From NCBI GenBank assembly GCA_017477005.1, contig JAFUXY010000152.1, positions 1 to 7,280 on the forward strand: 7,280 bases of DNA, given 5' to 3'. Position numbers and translations under genes: made by a program. This stretch comes from Lachnospiraceae bacterium. Lineage in GTDB: Bacteria > Bacillota > Clostridia > Lachnospirales > Lachnospiraceae. Position 1 is the stretch's first letter. Every line of letters begins with the position of its first letter. Below, in pieces: positions 6,982 to 7,280 of this stretch. The notes below the pieces were generated by a model. The model ran no database searches and was not told the DNA's origin. It was given only the letters and a program-made list of their open reading frames with translations.

Positions 6982-7280
6982 TCAGTCCTGATCCCCGCTC
7001 GAGTACTTCCGCACGAGATTCTGTATCCGATCATAGGGATCGAGCAGCGTTGAAATCGAACAGTCATGGTTCAAGGCATCAATCAGGTAGGCGATGTACT
7101 TGGACATATCGCAGCTGATGTAATAGTCCCTCGCCAAAAGATCCGGATGCTGGTAGGTCAGGTTCGTCGTCACCACCTTGTCGATCACGCCCGCCTTCAC
7201 CGCCTCATCGAACCGGCCCATCCCGTCCGTGAACAGCCCAAAGGTAGTGACTGCGAAAATCCTCCTGGCGTTCCGTTTCT
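6982..7280 (-). CDS. prs: Ribose-phosphate pyrophosphokinase, C-terminal 98 residues (start beyond right edge)
   Basis: PRPP synthetase transfers pyrophosphate from ATP to ribose-5-phosphate, feeding purine, pyrimidine, histidine and NAD synthesis. Only the C-terminus is present. In the frame ending at the TGA at 6982-6984, the product reads through FGLFTDGMGRFDEA, VVTTNLTYQHPDLLARDYY, and MSKYIAYLIDALNHD followed by SISTLLDP and RI. This matches my memory of the long (about 380-390 residue) Clostridia-type Prs, whose last domain ends in SKYIA-LI-LNHDSS-S-LL-P. The ATP- and PRPP-binding loops lie outside the window. A start at the internal ATG at 7221 would be wrong, since the frame is open to the edge and upstream residues are homologous. 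No clear intrinsic terminator follows the stop, so some read-through into glgC is possible. Confidence 0.88.
   Translation of the reverse strand, partial: KRNARRIFAVTTFGLFTDGMGRFDEAVKAGVIDKVVTTNLTYQHPDLLARDYYISCDMSKYIAYLIDALNHDCSISTLLDPYDRIQNLVRKYSSGDQD

Overview
The window reads as a piece of a Clostridia-type Firmicutes chromosome with moderate G+C in the genes. The grounds are the paired glgC/glgD ADP-glucose pyrophosphorylase genes (a Firmicutes arrangement), a Clostridia-like PRPP synthetase C-terminus, AGGTGA-type ribosome binding sites and a pth-mfd neighbourhood like that of Bacillus and Clostridia. Family-level placement (perhaps an oscillospiral or ruminococcal gut anaerobe) is only a guess.

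All five genes lie on the minus strand, so transcription runs from right to left: prs (3' end, cut by the right edge), glgC, glgD, pth, mfd (cut by the left edge close to its C-terminus). glgC and glgD overlap by four bases (ATGA) and should be translationally coupled. The gap of about 295 bp between prs and the glgC start holds a likely glgC promoter (extended -10) preceded by A/T tracts repeated every 10 bp, then a GC-rich leader with a compact hairpin. pth and mfd are 63 bp apart with no visible terminator.

Functionally, Prs makes PRPP. GlgC and GlgD together make ADP-glucose for glycogen storage. Pth recycles peptidyl-tRNA, and Mfd clears RNA polymerase stalled at DNA damage and recruits UvrA. 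In Bacillus subtilis the corresponding block is glmU-prs-ctc-pth-fin-mfd; here glgC-glgD occupies the place between prs and pth, and no fin-like gene lies between pth and mfd.

The least ordinary stretch is the 277-bp glgD-pth gap (4020-4296). It contains three separate inverted repeats. The middle one (4132-4221) has 17-bp terminal inverted repeats with two mismatches and is flanked by exact 5-bp direct repeats (GATGA), the signature of a very small transposed element. The same arms also pair fully as minus-strand RNA with two G-U wobbles, so a structured RNA is the competing explanation. I found no sign of CRISPR, tRNA, rRNA, defence or phage genes, and I do not see a clearly new multi-gene system here.
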